Both the position numbers and the translations under genes were made by a program. A DNA stretch of 40,269 bases. Origin: an uncultured bacterium (lineage in GTDB: Bacteria; Bacillota; Clostridia; Lachnospirales; Lachnospiraceae). Positions 8,241 to 15,362 of the stretch are shown one piece after another; the stretch's first letter is position 1; each line of letters starts with the position of its first letter. The stretch lies in assembly GCA_937893485.1 (NCBI GenBank), contig CALBJL010000017.1:1-40269 (forward strand). The letters run 5' to 3'. Below the pieces are notes generated by a model that saw only the letters and a program-made list of their open reading frames with translations, was not told the DNA's origin and made no database searches.

Positions 8241-8514
8241 CTGCTTCCTCGTTCTTGTGATGATCTTTTCCGTCATCATGCTTCTTTGGCTGATAAATCC
8301 GGCGTGCAAATACGAATACATTCCGCATGCCTGCCAATGCTCCCATGACAAAAAACGGAAGCGCCAGCCATGAAATATTGACTTTCTCGCCCAGCCATGC
8401 GCCGAACAGCGTACATGCCAGAATCGGAACGATCATATTGATACCAAACTGCATGACCATGGCAAAGGACTGATACACCTCTGAATTGTTTTTTCTGTCT
8501 TTCCTATCTTCCAT
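8221..8514 (-). CDS. AtpZ/AtpI-family small membrane protein
   Basis: The 97-residue protein has two transmembrane segments (about 18-38 and 46-66: FGINMIVPILACTLFGAWL and WLALPFFVMGALAGMRNVF) followed by a charged His/Lys/Asp-rich tail. This is the pattern of the AtpZ/AtpI family (PF09527-like) found as first gene of many atp operons and proposed to act in Fo assembly or cation handling. It is the promoter-proximal gene of the operon here, with the atp promoter about 20 nt upstream. Confidence 0.78.
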   Translation of the reverse strand: MEDRKDRKNNSEVYQSFAMVMQFGINMIVPILACTLFGAWLGEKVNISWLALPFFVMGALAGMRNVFVFARRIYQPKKHDDGKDHHKNEEADVEKTQ

Positions 8515-8535
8515 ATCCTGTCACTAATCCTGCTC

Positions 8536-8565
8536 ATTATAGCATTTTTTTAGCAAATATGTCTA
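8536..8565 (-). promoter_or_regulatory. Promoter of the atp operon
   Basis: On the minus strand TAGACA (8560-8565), 18 nt and a perfect TATAAT (8536-8541) precede the atpZ-like start. The -35 overlaps the stop codon of the dCMP deaminase gene, so the operon starts its own transcript while read-through from upstream is also possible, since no terminator is visible between them. Confidence 0.65.
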
Positions 8566-9048
8566 TACATTTAATGTAATATTACGCCCTGTTCGTGAAT
8601 ATTTATAGTAGCGCACGCCTGCGGCATCCATCATGCGTTTTGATGCCATCACCGACGGGGTATGCTCATATTTATCACTGTCATAGACCACGGTCTTGAT
8701 ACCGCTCTGAATGATCGCTTTGGCACATTCGTTACACGGAAACAGTGTCACATACAGCTTTGCTCCCTCAAGACTTCCGCCGCGGTAGTTCAAGATCGCA
8801 TTCAGCTCACTGTGCGTCGTATAAAAATATTTGTTTTCGAGCGGATCTCCATCTCTCGTCCACGGAAACTCATCGTCGGAACAGCCCATCGGGAATCCGT
8901 TATAACCCATTGACAAAATCTTATTGTCATTGCTCACGATGCATGCACCCACCTGTGTATGCGGATCTTTGGAACGCATTCCGGAAAGCATCGCCACACC
9001 CATAAAATACTCATCCCAGCTGATATAATCGTCTCTCTTGTCACTCAT
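8563..9048 (-). CDS. dCMP deaminase (ComEB-like)
   Basis: This zinc-dependent deaminase would convert dCMP to dUMP for thymidylate synthesis. The 161-residue protein has the cytidine/deoxycytidylate deaminase signature HSELNAILN (catalytic Glu, first Zn ligand) at about residues 79-87 and PCNECAKAII with the two Cys Zn ligands at about 104-113. Earlier TQVGACIVSNDNKILSMGYNGFP is typical of dCMP rather than cytidine deaminases. It overlaps the upstream phosphatase gene by 8 nt, so the two are translated from one message. Confidence 0.88.
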   Translation of the reverse strand: MSDKRDDYISWDEYFMGVAMLSGMRSKDPHTQVGACIVSNDNKILSMGYNGFPMGCSDDEFPWTRDGDPLENKYFYTTHSELNAILNYRGGSLEGAKLYVTLFPCNECAKAIIQSGIKTVVYDSDKYEHTPSVMASKRMMDAAGVRYYKYSRTGRNITLNV

Positions 9049-9508
9049 GTACCGTTTCCTCCTGTTCGTTCAGCCAGCCCGCCAGCTTTTTCACTGTTTT
9101 GGACAAAGATTCAAAGCACAATCCGTAGGACGGCAATGGCGCGCCATACGGATCCATGATCTCTAACTCCTCGCCCACAAGCGCCGACAGGACATGCACC
9201 TGCGGCATGCGTTCCTCGCCGAGAATCGCCGCTGCCTGCGGCAATAATTTCTCCTCCATGACGAGTACAAGTGTATGCTCGTCCACATCCTCAGCGACGA
9301 GCTGCTCTGACATGTATCCCTCCATATTGATTCCGTTACTGATCAGAATCGCATTGACCTTCTGATTGAGCGGTTCGGGAAACAATACCACCAGCCCCCG
9401 CGCACGGATCTCAATCTCCCGTTTCAGACTGCACTCCTGCAAGAGCGCCGCTGCCATCGGTGCCCGGCAGGTGCCACTCTTACATACAAAAATAACCTTA
9501 TCCCACAT
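9041..9508 (-). CDS. Low-molecular-weight protein phosphatase (YwlE-like)
   Basis: This 155-residue cytosolic phosphatase of the LMW-PTP fold has the P-loop CKSGTCRAPM (C-x5-R) at about residues 9-18 and the general-acid DPYG at about 126-129. In Bacillus the neighbour of tsaC (ywlC) in this position is ywlE, a protein-arginine phosphatase whose loop has Thr (CTGNTCRSP). Here the same Thr position is filled (GTCR), which favours arginine phosphatase activity, but this is inference. It lies 4 nt downstream of tsaC and overlaps the dCMP deaminase gene. Confidence 0.8.
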   Translation of the reverse strand: MWDKVIFVCKSGTCRAPMAAALLQECSLKREIEIRARGLVVLFPEPLNQKVNAILISNGINMEGYMSEQLVAEDVDEHTLVLVMEEKLLPQAAAILGEERMPQVHVLSALVGEELEIMDPYGAPLPSYGLCFESLSKTVKKLAGWLNEQEETVHE

Positions 9509-9512
9509 ACTG

Positions 9513-10643
9513 CTATACCTCCAATACCTGATGCCCTGCTGCCTTGAGCAGCCGGTTCATGATAGCCTGTCCGATTCCCGCTGCAGCAAAGCTCTCGGAA
9601 AAAATCGCATCTACCCCCATCGTATCAAAATCCCGCAAAATACCATACAGATGTCTGGCAATCGCCTCCTCGTCATCCCGCGCCCCAATGCTGATGACGG
9701 TTCCCTTCGTGTACAGATCCTTAGTCTCCTCCGTGGCGATGATCCCTACCCGCTGATGTCCGGCAATAAGCTGCTCGCATCTGCGGTTGATCTCTGCCAC
9801 TACCGCATCAGTCGCTCCCTCAACAACCTTGAGATCCGCGTGCGGCGCATAATGCCGGTATTTCATGCCCGGTGCCTTCGGCTTGCGGTCAGAATCTGCC
9901 GCAATCAGCCCCGGATCGACCGGTACTTCCTGTTCCAGTGCGTCACGGAGCATCTGCTGTGTAATATAACCGGGTCTTAAGATCATCGGCACCTGTTCCG
10001 TCAGATCTACGATCGTAGATTCCAACCCGATCCCAACCGGACCCCCGTCGACAATCATATCGATCCTGCCGCCGAGATCCTCCTCCACATGCGAAGCCTG
10101 TGTCGGACTCGGTCTGCCAGAGGTATTCGCACTCGGAGCCGCGATATATCCGGTCGACGCATCGATCAGTGCCCGCGCGATCGGATCAGATGGCATACGC
10201 ACAGCAACCGTATCCATTCCGCCTGTCGTCTCATAAGGAATTTTCTCATTTTTCCGGAAAATCATCGTGAGCGGTCCCGGCCAGAAATGCTCTGCCAGCG
10301 TATAAGCCGCCTGCGGTACTTCCGCTACGATCTGTTCCAGATCTGCCATATTTGTGATATGCACAATGAGCGGATTGTCGGACGGTCGTCCCTTTGCCGC
10401 ATAGATGGCTTTTGAAGCACCCGGATTGGTCGCGTCACCGCCGAGCCCGTATACTGTCTCGGTCGGAAATGCCACCAGCCCGCCGCGTTTCAATATTTCT
10501 CCTGCGCGATCTATCTGTGCCTGATCGATTGCCTGCGGATCGATCTGTATGATTTCTGTATCTATCATTTTCGTATCTGTCGTTGTATTTTTTTCAATCA
10601 TTGTATTCGTTACTTTATCGTTTACGCCATGCTCTTTTTCCAT
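9513..10643 (-). CDS. tsaC: L-threonylcarbamoyladenylate synthase
   Basis: This Sua5/YrdC enzyme makes threonylcarbamoyl-AMP from Thr, bicarbonate and ATP, the first step of t6A37 tRNA modification. The YrdC domain shows RGGLVAFPTETVYGLGGDA at about 53-71, KGRPSDNPLIVHI and PSANTSGRPSPT, followed by the Sua5 C-terminal domain (APGMKYRHYAPHADL). At 376 residues it is the long Sua5 form. The first 25-30 residues are low-complexity Thr/Ile/Asp and unlike the family. No ribosome site precedes any in-frame ATG, and a good promoter would start transcription at or next to the first ATG, so the mRNA may be leaderless. Confidence 0.92.
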   Translation of the reverse strand: MEKEHGVNDKVTNTMIEKNTTTDTKMIDTEIIQIDPQAIDQAQIDRAGEILKRGGLVAFPTETVYGLGGDATNPGASKAIYAAKGRPSDNPLIVHITNMADLEQIVAEVPQAAYTLAEHFWPGPLTMIFRKNEKIPYETTGGMDTVAVRMPSDPIARALIDASTGYIAAPSANTSGRPSPTQASHVEEDLGGRIDMIVDGGPVGIGLESTIVDLTEQVPMILRPGYITQQMLRDALEQEVPVDPGLIAADSDRKPKAPGMKYRHYAPHADLKVVEGATDAVVAEINRRCEQLIAGHQRVGIIATEETKDLYTKGTVISIGARDDEEAIARHLYGILRDFDTMGVDAIFSESFAAAGIGQAIMNRLLKAAGHQVLEV

Positions 10644-10650
10644 AAGAGTT

Positions 10651-10679
10651 AGTATACCATAAGTTGGTTATTTTTACAA
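10651..10679 (-). promoter_or_regulatory. tsaC promoter, positioned for a leaderless transcript
   Basis: On the minus strand TTGTAA (10674-10679), 17 nt and TATACT (10651-10656) form a near-consensus promoter. Only 7 nt separate the -10 from the tsaC ATG (10643), so the expected transcription start is at or next to the A of that ATG. Confidence 0.65.
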
Positions 10680-10710
10680 AAAAAATGCATGACTATTCAC
10701 AATCTCTTTC

Positions 10711-11421
10711 CTACTGCGCCTGGTGCAGATATTGCATGACACCCATATGAATCGCCCACGCGAGCCGGTTCTGATACGCATCATCGATCAGAAGCTCCGC
10801 CTCCTGCGGACAGCTCAAAAATCCGCACTCCACAATGACCGTCGGTGAGACTGTCCGTTTCAGCAGATAATAGCTGTCATTCGCCTTTGCCTGCCTGTGA
10901 TTGTCCGGATCTACACGGCTGATGAGACTTTGCTGGATCTGCTCCGCAAGCTGTTTTCCTTCCTCGGACTGTCCGTAATAAAACACCTGTGCGCCGCGGA
11001 CCTCCGGCGCAGAATAGCTGTTCTGATGAATGCTGACCGTACACGCCGGATCGAGCTTTTCGATTAACGCACACCGGTTTTGCAGATCCGCGACCTTTTT
11101 ATTGCTGTCGCCCTCCTGATACAGTCCGGTATCGGATTCGCGCGTATAGGTGACTGCCACATCCGACTGCTCCAGCAGCGCACCGAGCTTTTTTGCTATG
11201 ACCAGATTCACATCCTTTTCCAGTACGCCCTCGGCGGACACTTTCCCACTGTCGATACCGCCATGCCCGACATCGATCACCACCTGATACTGCGGAGGCA
11301 GCCCTCCGTTATCACCCGAAACCGCGCTCACAATTTTCGCGCCCTGTCTGCCGAGCACGCCTGCGCCAAGCAACACCAGCACCGCCATCACGAGTTCGAT
11401 CTTACCTTTTATATTCTTCAT
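10711..11421 (-). CDS. cwlD: N-acetylmuramoyl-L-alanine amidase CwlD
   Basis: CwlD removes peptides from muramic acid so that muramic-delta-lactam can form in spore cortex. The 236-residue protein has an N-terminal membrane/signal helix (about 8-24) and an Amidase_3 zinc domain: VVIDVGHGGIDSG (first His), EKDVNL (Glu), VSIHQNSY (second His) and VIVECGFLSC (catalytic Glu). This size and single-domain form match CwlD rather than vegetative amidases with repeats. A long hairpin carries its GGAG ribosome site, and a U7 run sits directly before the ATG, so expression is probably conditional. Confidence 0.88.
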   Translation of the reverse strand: MKNIKGKIELVMAVLVLLGAGVLGRQGAKIVSAVSGDNGGLPPQYQVVIDVGHGGIDSGKVSAEGVLEKDVNLVIAKKLGALLEQSDVAVTYTRESDTGLYQEGDSNKKVADLQNRCALIEKLDPACTVSIHQNSYSAPEVRGAQVFYYGQSEEGKQLAEQIQQSLISRVDPDNHRQAKANDSYYLLKRTVSPTVIVECGFLSCPQEAELLIDDAYQNRLAWAIHMGVMQYLHQAQ

Positions 11422-11427
11422 AAAAAA

Positions 11428-11479
11428 ACTCCATATGATACACCTTCGCTTGGTCTATTTTATGTGTATCACATGGAGT
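11428..11479 (-). terminator. Intergenic hairpin: terminator-like and covering the cwlD ribosome site
   Basis: A 16-bp stem with one G-U pair (arms 11428-11443 and 11464-11479, 20-nt loop) lies between the GH18 stop and the cwlD ATG. On the minus strand the 3' arm ends ATGGAGT and runs into a U7 tract directly followed by the ATG. The structure could terminate transcription after the GH18 gene, and the GGAG of cwlD is base-paired inside it. Confidence 0.7.
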
Positions 11480-11488
11480 CTATGTTTT

Positions 11489-13246
11489 CTATTTAATATA
11501 AGTGCCGATCGTGTCCCACACATCCGCAGTCTCCATTCCGGATTTCCAGAATGCACCGCCCGCCAGATTCAGATCCTGCACCACCTGCAGCTTCTTTTCC
11601 AATGACTGAGCGTCTTCCAGCCAGACCTTATACGTCACACCATCCTTCTCATACTGCGCATAATTCTGACCGCAATCGTCCAGCCAGTTGATCGGTGCCT
11701 CATTCGCATCGATGCGCGTGCGCGCCTCCGCCATGCTGACCGCCTCGCTGGACAATTCATAACCGACATAATCCTCTGATGCCGCCTCCGCAGAATCGCC
11801 GTCCTCCTGCTTGGGTGTCTCCGCCCAGATCCTCGTATAAAACGGCATTCCGAGTATGAGCTGCTCCGCAGGCACACCCTCCGCGAGCGTGTCCTTCGCA
11901 CCGTTTTCGACAAAGCCGATCGATGCGACGCTTCCCTCATCACTGCCGGCATAATGCTCGTCATACGCCATCACGATCAGATAGTCAGCGTAGTATGCCT
12001 GCTCCTCGCGGTTATAAAACTTCGTATACGCACTCGGCACATAATTGTCCACTGACAGCACCAGCCCGTTATCATCACACTTGAGTGACAGCTCACGGAT
12101 GAACTGGATATAAGCATCTCCGACATCACTGCTGAGTGCCTCAAAATCAACATTGACTCCATCCAGATTATAGTTCAGCGCTTTCGCTATGATCTGGTTA
12201 ACCAGATTCTCCCGCACACTTGTATGGGTCAGTACATAGGTAGAATCCACCTCACTGTTCTCAAGATTTGACACCAGTCCCCATACCTTGACCCCTTGGG
12301 AATGGCAGTAATCCACATAATTGCGGTTTCCAAGATCCGCCAGATTGCCGTCATTGTCATTCAGATAAAACCATGTCGGCGACAGGACATTGACACCCTT
12401 CGAATTGGCGAGCACCGTCGCAATCCGCGCATTTGCATCCTGATTTGTCACCTGATGCCATAACAGCTTTACCTGACCGTCCATCAGATTGTGCGTAAAA
12501 GTCTCTCCCTCATAGCTGTGCGGCGGTAACTGCGGTTCGCTGAGCTCTGCCTGATCTCCGCCTCCGGTCAGCTTGCTGTTTTTCACATATCCGATGATAC
12601 CGTCCGCCGTGCTGACCTTGCTCCAGTCATCCATCGCCTCTAACACGGAAACCTCCGTCCCCTTGTCCAGCTCTGCGAGAATCGGGCTCTTGATACCGCC
12701 CTTGACACGGAGCTGCGTGTCCTTCTTGACTGTGGTCTGACCATGAATACTGCTCCAGTCGGTCGTCATCACGATACGGTACGGCTCCGGAAACAGCTCA
12801 TACGCCAGATCGGTATAATTTTTCGCGAAATCTAAAGACACATACACCGTATCCCCCTCAATCTTCACAATCTGGCTGCTGCCCTTTGTGACATCATTTC
12901 CTATATAATAATCGGTCTGCCCCGCATACGCCGTCACGGACGCATCCGCGGTCGTATAGCGCAGCAGCTGCTCATTGTCATCCCAATAAAAACGGCTGTT
13001 CAGCTCATGCAGCATATCGTAGGTCACATATACACTGCCGTCCATAGACTTCGCTTTCTGATCAATCAGCTCCTGATTCAGAACGATCGCCACATCATCC
13101 GCTGATGTGATCGAATAATACGTGTTCAGATCCTCTACCTCCTCGGACGGAATATACTGCTCAATCTTTCTGCCTACTATCAATATCAACACAATTACTA
13201 TGATCAGCAGCAATGCCGCAATCACAGGTCCTGCCTTTTTTCTCAC
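11489..13246 (-). CDS. Membrane-anchored glycoside hydrolase family 18 protein with SH3 domain
   Basis: This 585-residue protein starts at a GTG (13246) with AGGAGG 8 nt upstream. It has an N-terminal membrane helix (about 7-27), an extracellular region resembling copper-amine-oxidase-N domains (about 40-160), an SH3-like domain (about 170-235, KKDTQLRVKGG...IIGYVKNSKL) and a GH18 barrel to the end. The barrel motif DGVNVDFE carries the catalytic Glu at about residue 369, so it is likely active on GlcNAc-containing glycan. Related Clostridia proteins are spore or cell-wall hydrolases (SleL/YdhD-like). It has its own promoter and cwlD follows it. Confidence 0.85.
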   Translation of the reverse strand: MRKKAGPVIAALLLIIVIVLILIVGRKIEQYIPSEEVEDLNTYYSITSADDVAIVLNQELIDQKAKSMDGSVYVTYDMLHELNSRFYWDDNEQLLRYTTADASVTAYAGQTDYYIGNDVTKGSSQIVKIEGDTVYVSLDFAKNYTDLAYELFPEPYRIVMTTDWSSIHGQTTVKKDTQLRVKGGIKSPILAELDKGTEVSVLEAMDDWSKVSTADGIIGYVKNSKLTGGGDQAELSEPQLPPHSYEGETFTHNLMDGQVKLLWHQVTNQDANARIATVLANSKGVNVLSPTWFYLNDNDGNLADLGNRNYVDYCHSQGVKVWGLVSNLENSEVDSTYVLTHTSVRENLVNQIIAKALNYNLDGVNVDFEALSSDVGDAYIQFIRELSLKCDDNGLVLSVDNYVPSAYTKFYNREEQAYYADYLIVMAYDEHYAGSDEGSVASIGFVENGAKDTLAEGVPAEQLILGMPFYTRIWAETPKQEDGDSAEAASEDYVGYELSSEAVSMAEARTRIDANEAPINWLDDCGQNYAQYEKDGVTYKVWLEDAQSLEKKLQVVQDLNLAGGAFWKSGMETADVWDTIGTYIK

Positions 13247-13291
13247 GGTAAATACCTCCTCATGGATTCGCCCAAACGGACATCTGAAATC

Positions 13292-13321
13292 AGTATAACA
13301 CACCTGCTATCTATTTTCCAA
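13292..13321 (-). promoter_or_regulatory. Promoter of the GH18 gene
   Basis: On the minus strand TTGGAA (13316-13321), an 18-nt spacer and TATACT (13292-13297) lie about 45 nt before the GTG start. The rest of the gap 13322-13583 holds only two GC-rich hairpins and no credible gene. Confidence 0.55.
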
Positions 13322-13395
13322 ATAATATAAAACCAATCGTGTTTCCTGTAAAATAAGAACGTTACTGTTTGCGCAGGGCATGAACAGCAGCACAA

Positions 13396-13421
13396 AAACA
13401 GGGCGCGCCAACACCCTGTTT
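13396..13421 (-). terminator. Weak terminator after the kinase/SAF operon
   Basis: AAACAGGG and CCCTGTTT form an 8-bp stem with a 10-nt loop, continuing into U5 broken by G on the minus strand, about 160 nt after the small gene that ends the operon. A second GC-rich hairpin (CCGCGGC/GCCGCGG, 13428-13453) lies just before it. Together they may end the upstream transcript. Confidence 0.45.
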
Positions 13422-13583
13422 CTGTATCCGCGGCCGCCCCTGTGCAGCCGCGGAAATTCTTTTTTTCCCTGTATACACGACCAAAGTTTTCAAAAAGTTT
13501 TCCTTCTGTCATGTAGTTTTGACTGTTTGATCGCTTTGTATGTTCTATCAAAACAGCCGGTCATCATCTGATACAATTTTTTA

Positions 13584-13796
13584 TTAAGTTTCACTTAATT
13601 TGTCGAAATGTAATTCTTTTAACACCCCCTCTGTTTCATCATATACATAGTCTCTCATGTAACAGGCTTCCTCCTGTGCACACAATGCATGTGTGACATA
13701 CTCCGGTGAGCTGGGATATCCATCCAGAAAAAGTACGATTCCACGGCTCGCCATGGATTGCAGCTCAATATACAGTTGTTGTCTGTTTTCTCTCAT
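13584..13796 (-). CDS. Small protein of unknown function, last gene of the kinase/SAF operon
   Basis: A 70-residue soluble protein beginning MRENRQQLYIELQSM; I do not recognise a family. The second ATG (13796) is chosen because GAGGA lies 6 nt upstream and directly abuts the first ATG. The middle has LFLDGYPSSPEYVTHALCAQEEACYMRDYV with two Cys and many acidic and aromatic residues; there is no signal peptide or membrane segment. It starts 42 nt after the SAF-domain gene and is probably co-transcribed, so it may be a cytosolic accessory of that module. Confidence 0.6.
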   Translation of the reverse strand: MRENRQQLYIELQSMASRGIVLFLDGYPSSPEYVTHALCAQEEACYMRDYVYDETEGVLKELHFDKLSET

Positions 13797-13838
13797 ATGC
13801 ATTCCTCACTTTTTTCCAAAAGGAGACATTTCCGTGAA

Positions 13839-14747
13839 CTATGAGTCCTCAGGCAATTCTGTGTAAAGTGTCAAAGGTTCCTCGGTCTCCTCCGTAGTAG
13901 CTTCTCCGGAAACAGCTTCCGGAGACTCTGTCTCCTCCGGCTCAGTGGTCAGATACGGTTCGAGATGTGCCTCTAAAACCGATCTGCGCTCCTGTTCCTC
14001 CTGTACCAGAAACAGGTCCGTAATATTCGGATCCCATTGCAACAGACGGAACACTGCCGGATTGACCGGATAGTATACCTGCGCAGCCTGTTGAAACTCA
14101 CCGACATACGGCACTGCATACAATGCCGTATCCCGATAAACCGTCGTATCCACGCGGGCTGCCTGATAGCGCAGCAATTCTTCCTCCAGAAAGCGTAGCT
14201 GGATCGCCTGCGTCCCGCCCTCTTCGTCGCGAAGCATCCGATAGACGCGCTTGTGCCCTACGACCAGATAGTCCTCTCCGTTCGGAAATGCGATCCGGAC
14301 GTCCACAAACTCGTTCTCCCGCAGCGTCTGTGGCAGATTGATCTGCCGCAATTCCACACTCCGTTCATCCTCTGCGACCGGAGCGCCCTCATATACGAGA
14401 TCCGCATAGAGTGCCGCCCCTTTTGGGAGAGATACCTTGAGCCGTTTCCCAAGCAGTTCCTCCTGCGCAGCGAGCGACGCACCGGGCAGTTCTTCCTGCG
14501 ACTGCACCTGCTGTTCCCGAAGCATCCCGGCAGTCAGTTCTTCTCCCGCAACCGCATCACGCTCCAGCACATACAGATGTGCCTGCCGGTAAGTCTCTGC
14601 CTGCTGCCTGTAATCAGCCAGTTCCCTGCGCGTCTGCTCGATGCTGCGCCTCTCATGACACAGCAGCGCTGCCAGAGGAATTGCCGCGATGAGTACACCT
14701 GCTGCCGCTGCGCGCAACATCATTTTTTGTCTGGCTCTCAGTTTAAT
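13839..14747 (-). CDS. CpaB-like SAF-domain membrane protein
   Basis: About 302 residues. An N-terminal membrane helix (MMLRAAAAGVLIAAIPLAALL) is followed by a short coiled region and a SAF-type segment (VLERDAVAGEELTAGMLREQ..., LLGKRLKVSLPKGAAL), the pattern of CpaB/RcpC proteins that line or gate the Tad pilus secretin. A long acidic Glu/Thr-rich C-terminus follows. No ATG/GTG/TTG sits at the right distance from the ribosome site: AGGAGG, overlapping the upstream stop, has ATT exactly 8 nt downstream (14745-14747, reading IKLRARQKMMLR), while the first ATG is 32 nt away. I therefore place the start at ATT. No Tad motor or pilin genes are nearby. Confidence 0.7.
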   Translation of the reverse strand: MKLRARQKMMLRAAAAGVLIAAIPLAALLCHERRSIEQTRRELADYRQQAETYRQAHLYVLERDAVAGEELTAGMLREQQVQSQEELPGASLAAQEELLGKRLKVSLPKGAALYADLVYEGAPVAEDERSVELRQINLPQTLRENEFVDVRIAFPNGEDYLVVGHKRVYRMLRDEEGGTQAIQLRFLEEELLRYQAARVDTTVYRDTALYAVPYVGEFQQAAQVYYPVNPAVFRLLQWDPNITDLFLVQEEQERRSVLEAHLEPYLTTEPEETESPEAVSGEATTEETEEPLTLYTELPEDS

Positions 14748-14759
14748 GACTGTTTCCTC

Positions 14760-15356
14760 CTATAATAATTCCTGAAAGAATGCCAGCTGGTCTTTGTCCA
14801 GCCGGAATGGGTCAGCCATAAAAGGGACGGATCGCACCGGTACATGGTATAGCTGCTGAAATCTCTTTTTTTCGTATACATTTCCCGTAACAGTAAGCAA
14901 CGCCGTAAAATATTTTTGATGCATATGCTCCATACCATCCGGCTGCGTGTGCGCGACCATAAATTTTTCTGCCTGAGCGACCCGCCACGGACTCAGTGAT
15001 GCGACCAGATACCTCAGATCACAGCGCAAAAACTCCTGCCACTCGCTCTCGGCGCTTCCCAGATCCATAATCAGATATGAGTAATCACCGTTAAGCATCA
15101 TCGGCAGCCGTCCGGACATCACGTGTGGGTAATATCCGACACCGTCTTCCACAAAATACGCTGCGCCCGACTGATCCGTGTCCAGATGCCGGATACACGG
15201 CCGGCTGGCGAGCTCCACGACCGCTGCCGGAATTCCCCATTCGTTCGCCACATAATTTGCCGTGGCAACCGCCAGATGCGTCGTACCAACACCGCTGTCC
15301 ACGCCGTAAAAACCTATCGTCTTTCGCTCCTTATTCCTTTTTCTGACTGTAAAAAT
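14760..15356 (-). CDS. Stand-alone P-loop-like (MinD/TadZ-type) protein lacking the Walker lysine
   Basis: The fold resembles MinD/ParA/TadZ proteins: GFYGVDSGVGTTHLAV replaces the deviant Walker A but has no Lys, SYLIMDLGS resembles Walker B, and the end reads VPFMADPFRLDKDQLAFFQELL. The kinase just upstream carries the same domain (GMRAGIGATHLAV, FIRDFGT, FPLDGDPLALSEEKRRFFELL), so the two are paralogues. The GTG at 15302 lies inside the P-loop and cannot be the start. In frame, ATT (15354-15356) is 9 nt after AGGTGG. The nearby ATG (15360) has a ribosome site but is one base out of frame across a T5 run and gives only a 9-codon ORF. Confidence 0.7.
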   Translation of the reverse strand: MFTVRKRNKERKTIGFYGVDSGVGTTHLAVATANYVANEWGIPAAVVELASRPCIRHLDTDQSGAAYFVEDGVGYYPHVMSGRLPMMLNGDYSYLIMDLGSAESEWQEFLRCDLRYLVASLSPWRVAQAEKFMVAHTQPDGMEHMHQKYFTALLTVTGNVYEKKRFQQLYHVPVRSVPFMADPFRLDKDQLAFFQELL

Positions 15357-15362
15357 ACATGC

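Noticed and set aside
13380..13571. 63-codon plus-strand frame in the gap after the small operon gene
   Set aside because: It covers GC-rich hairpins and a T-run, has no ribosome site and no protein-like composition.
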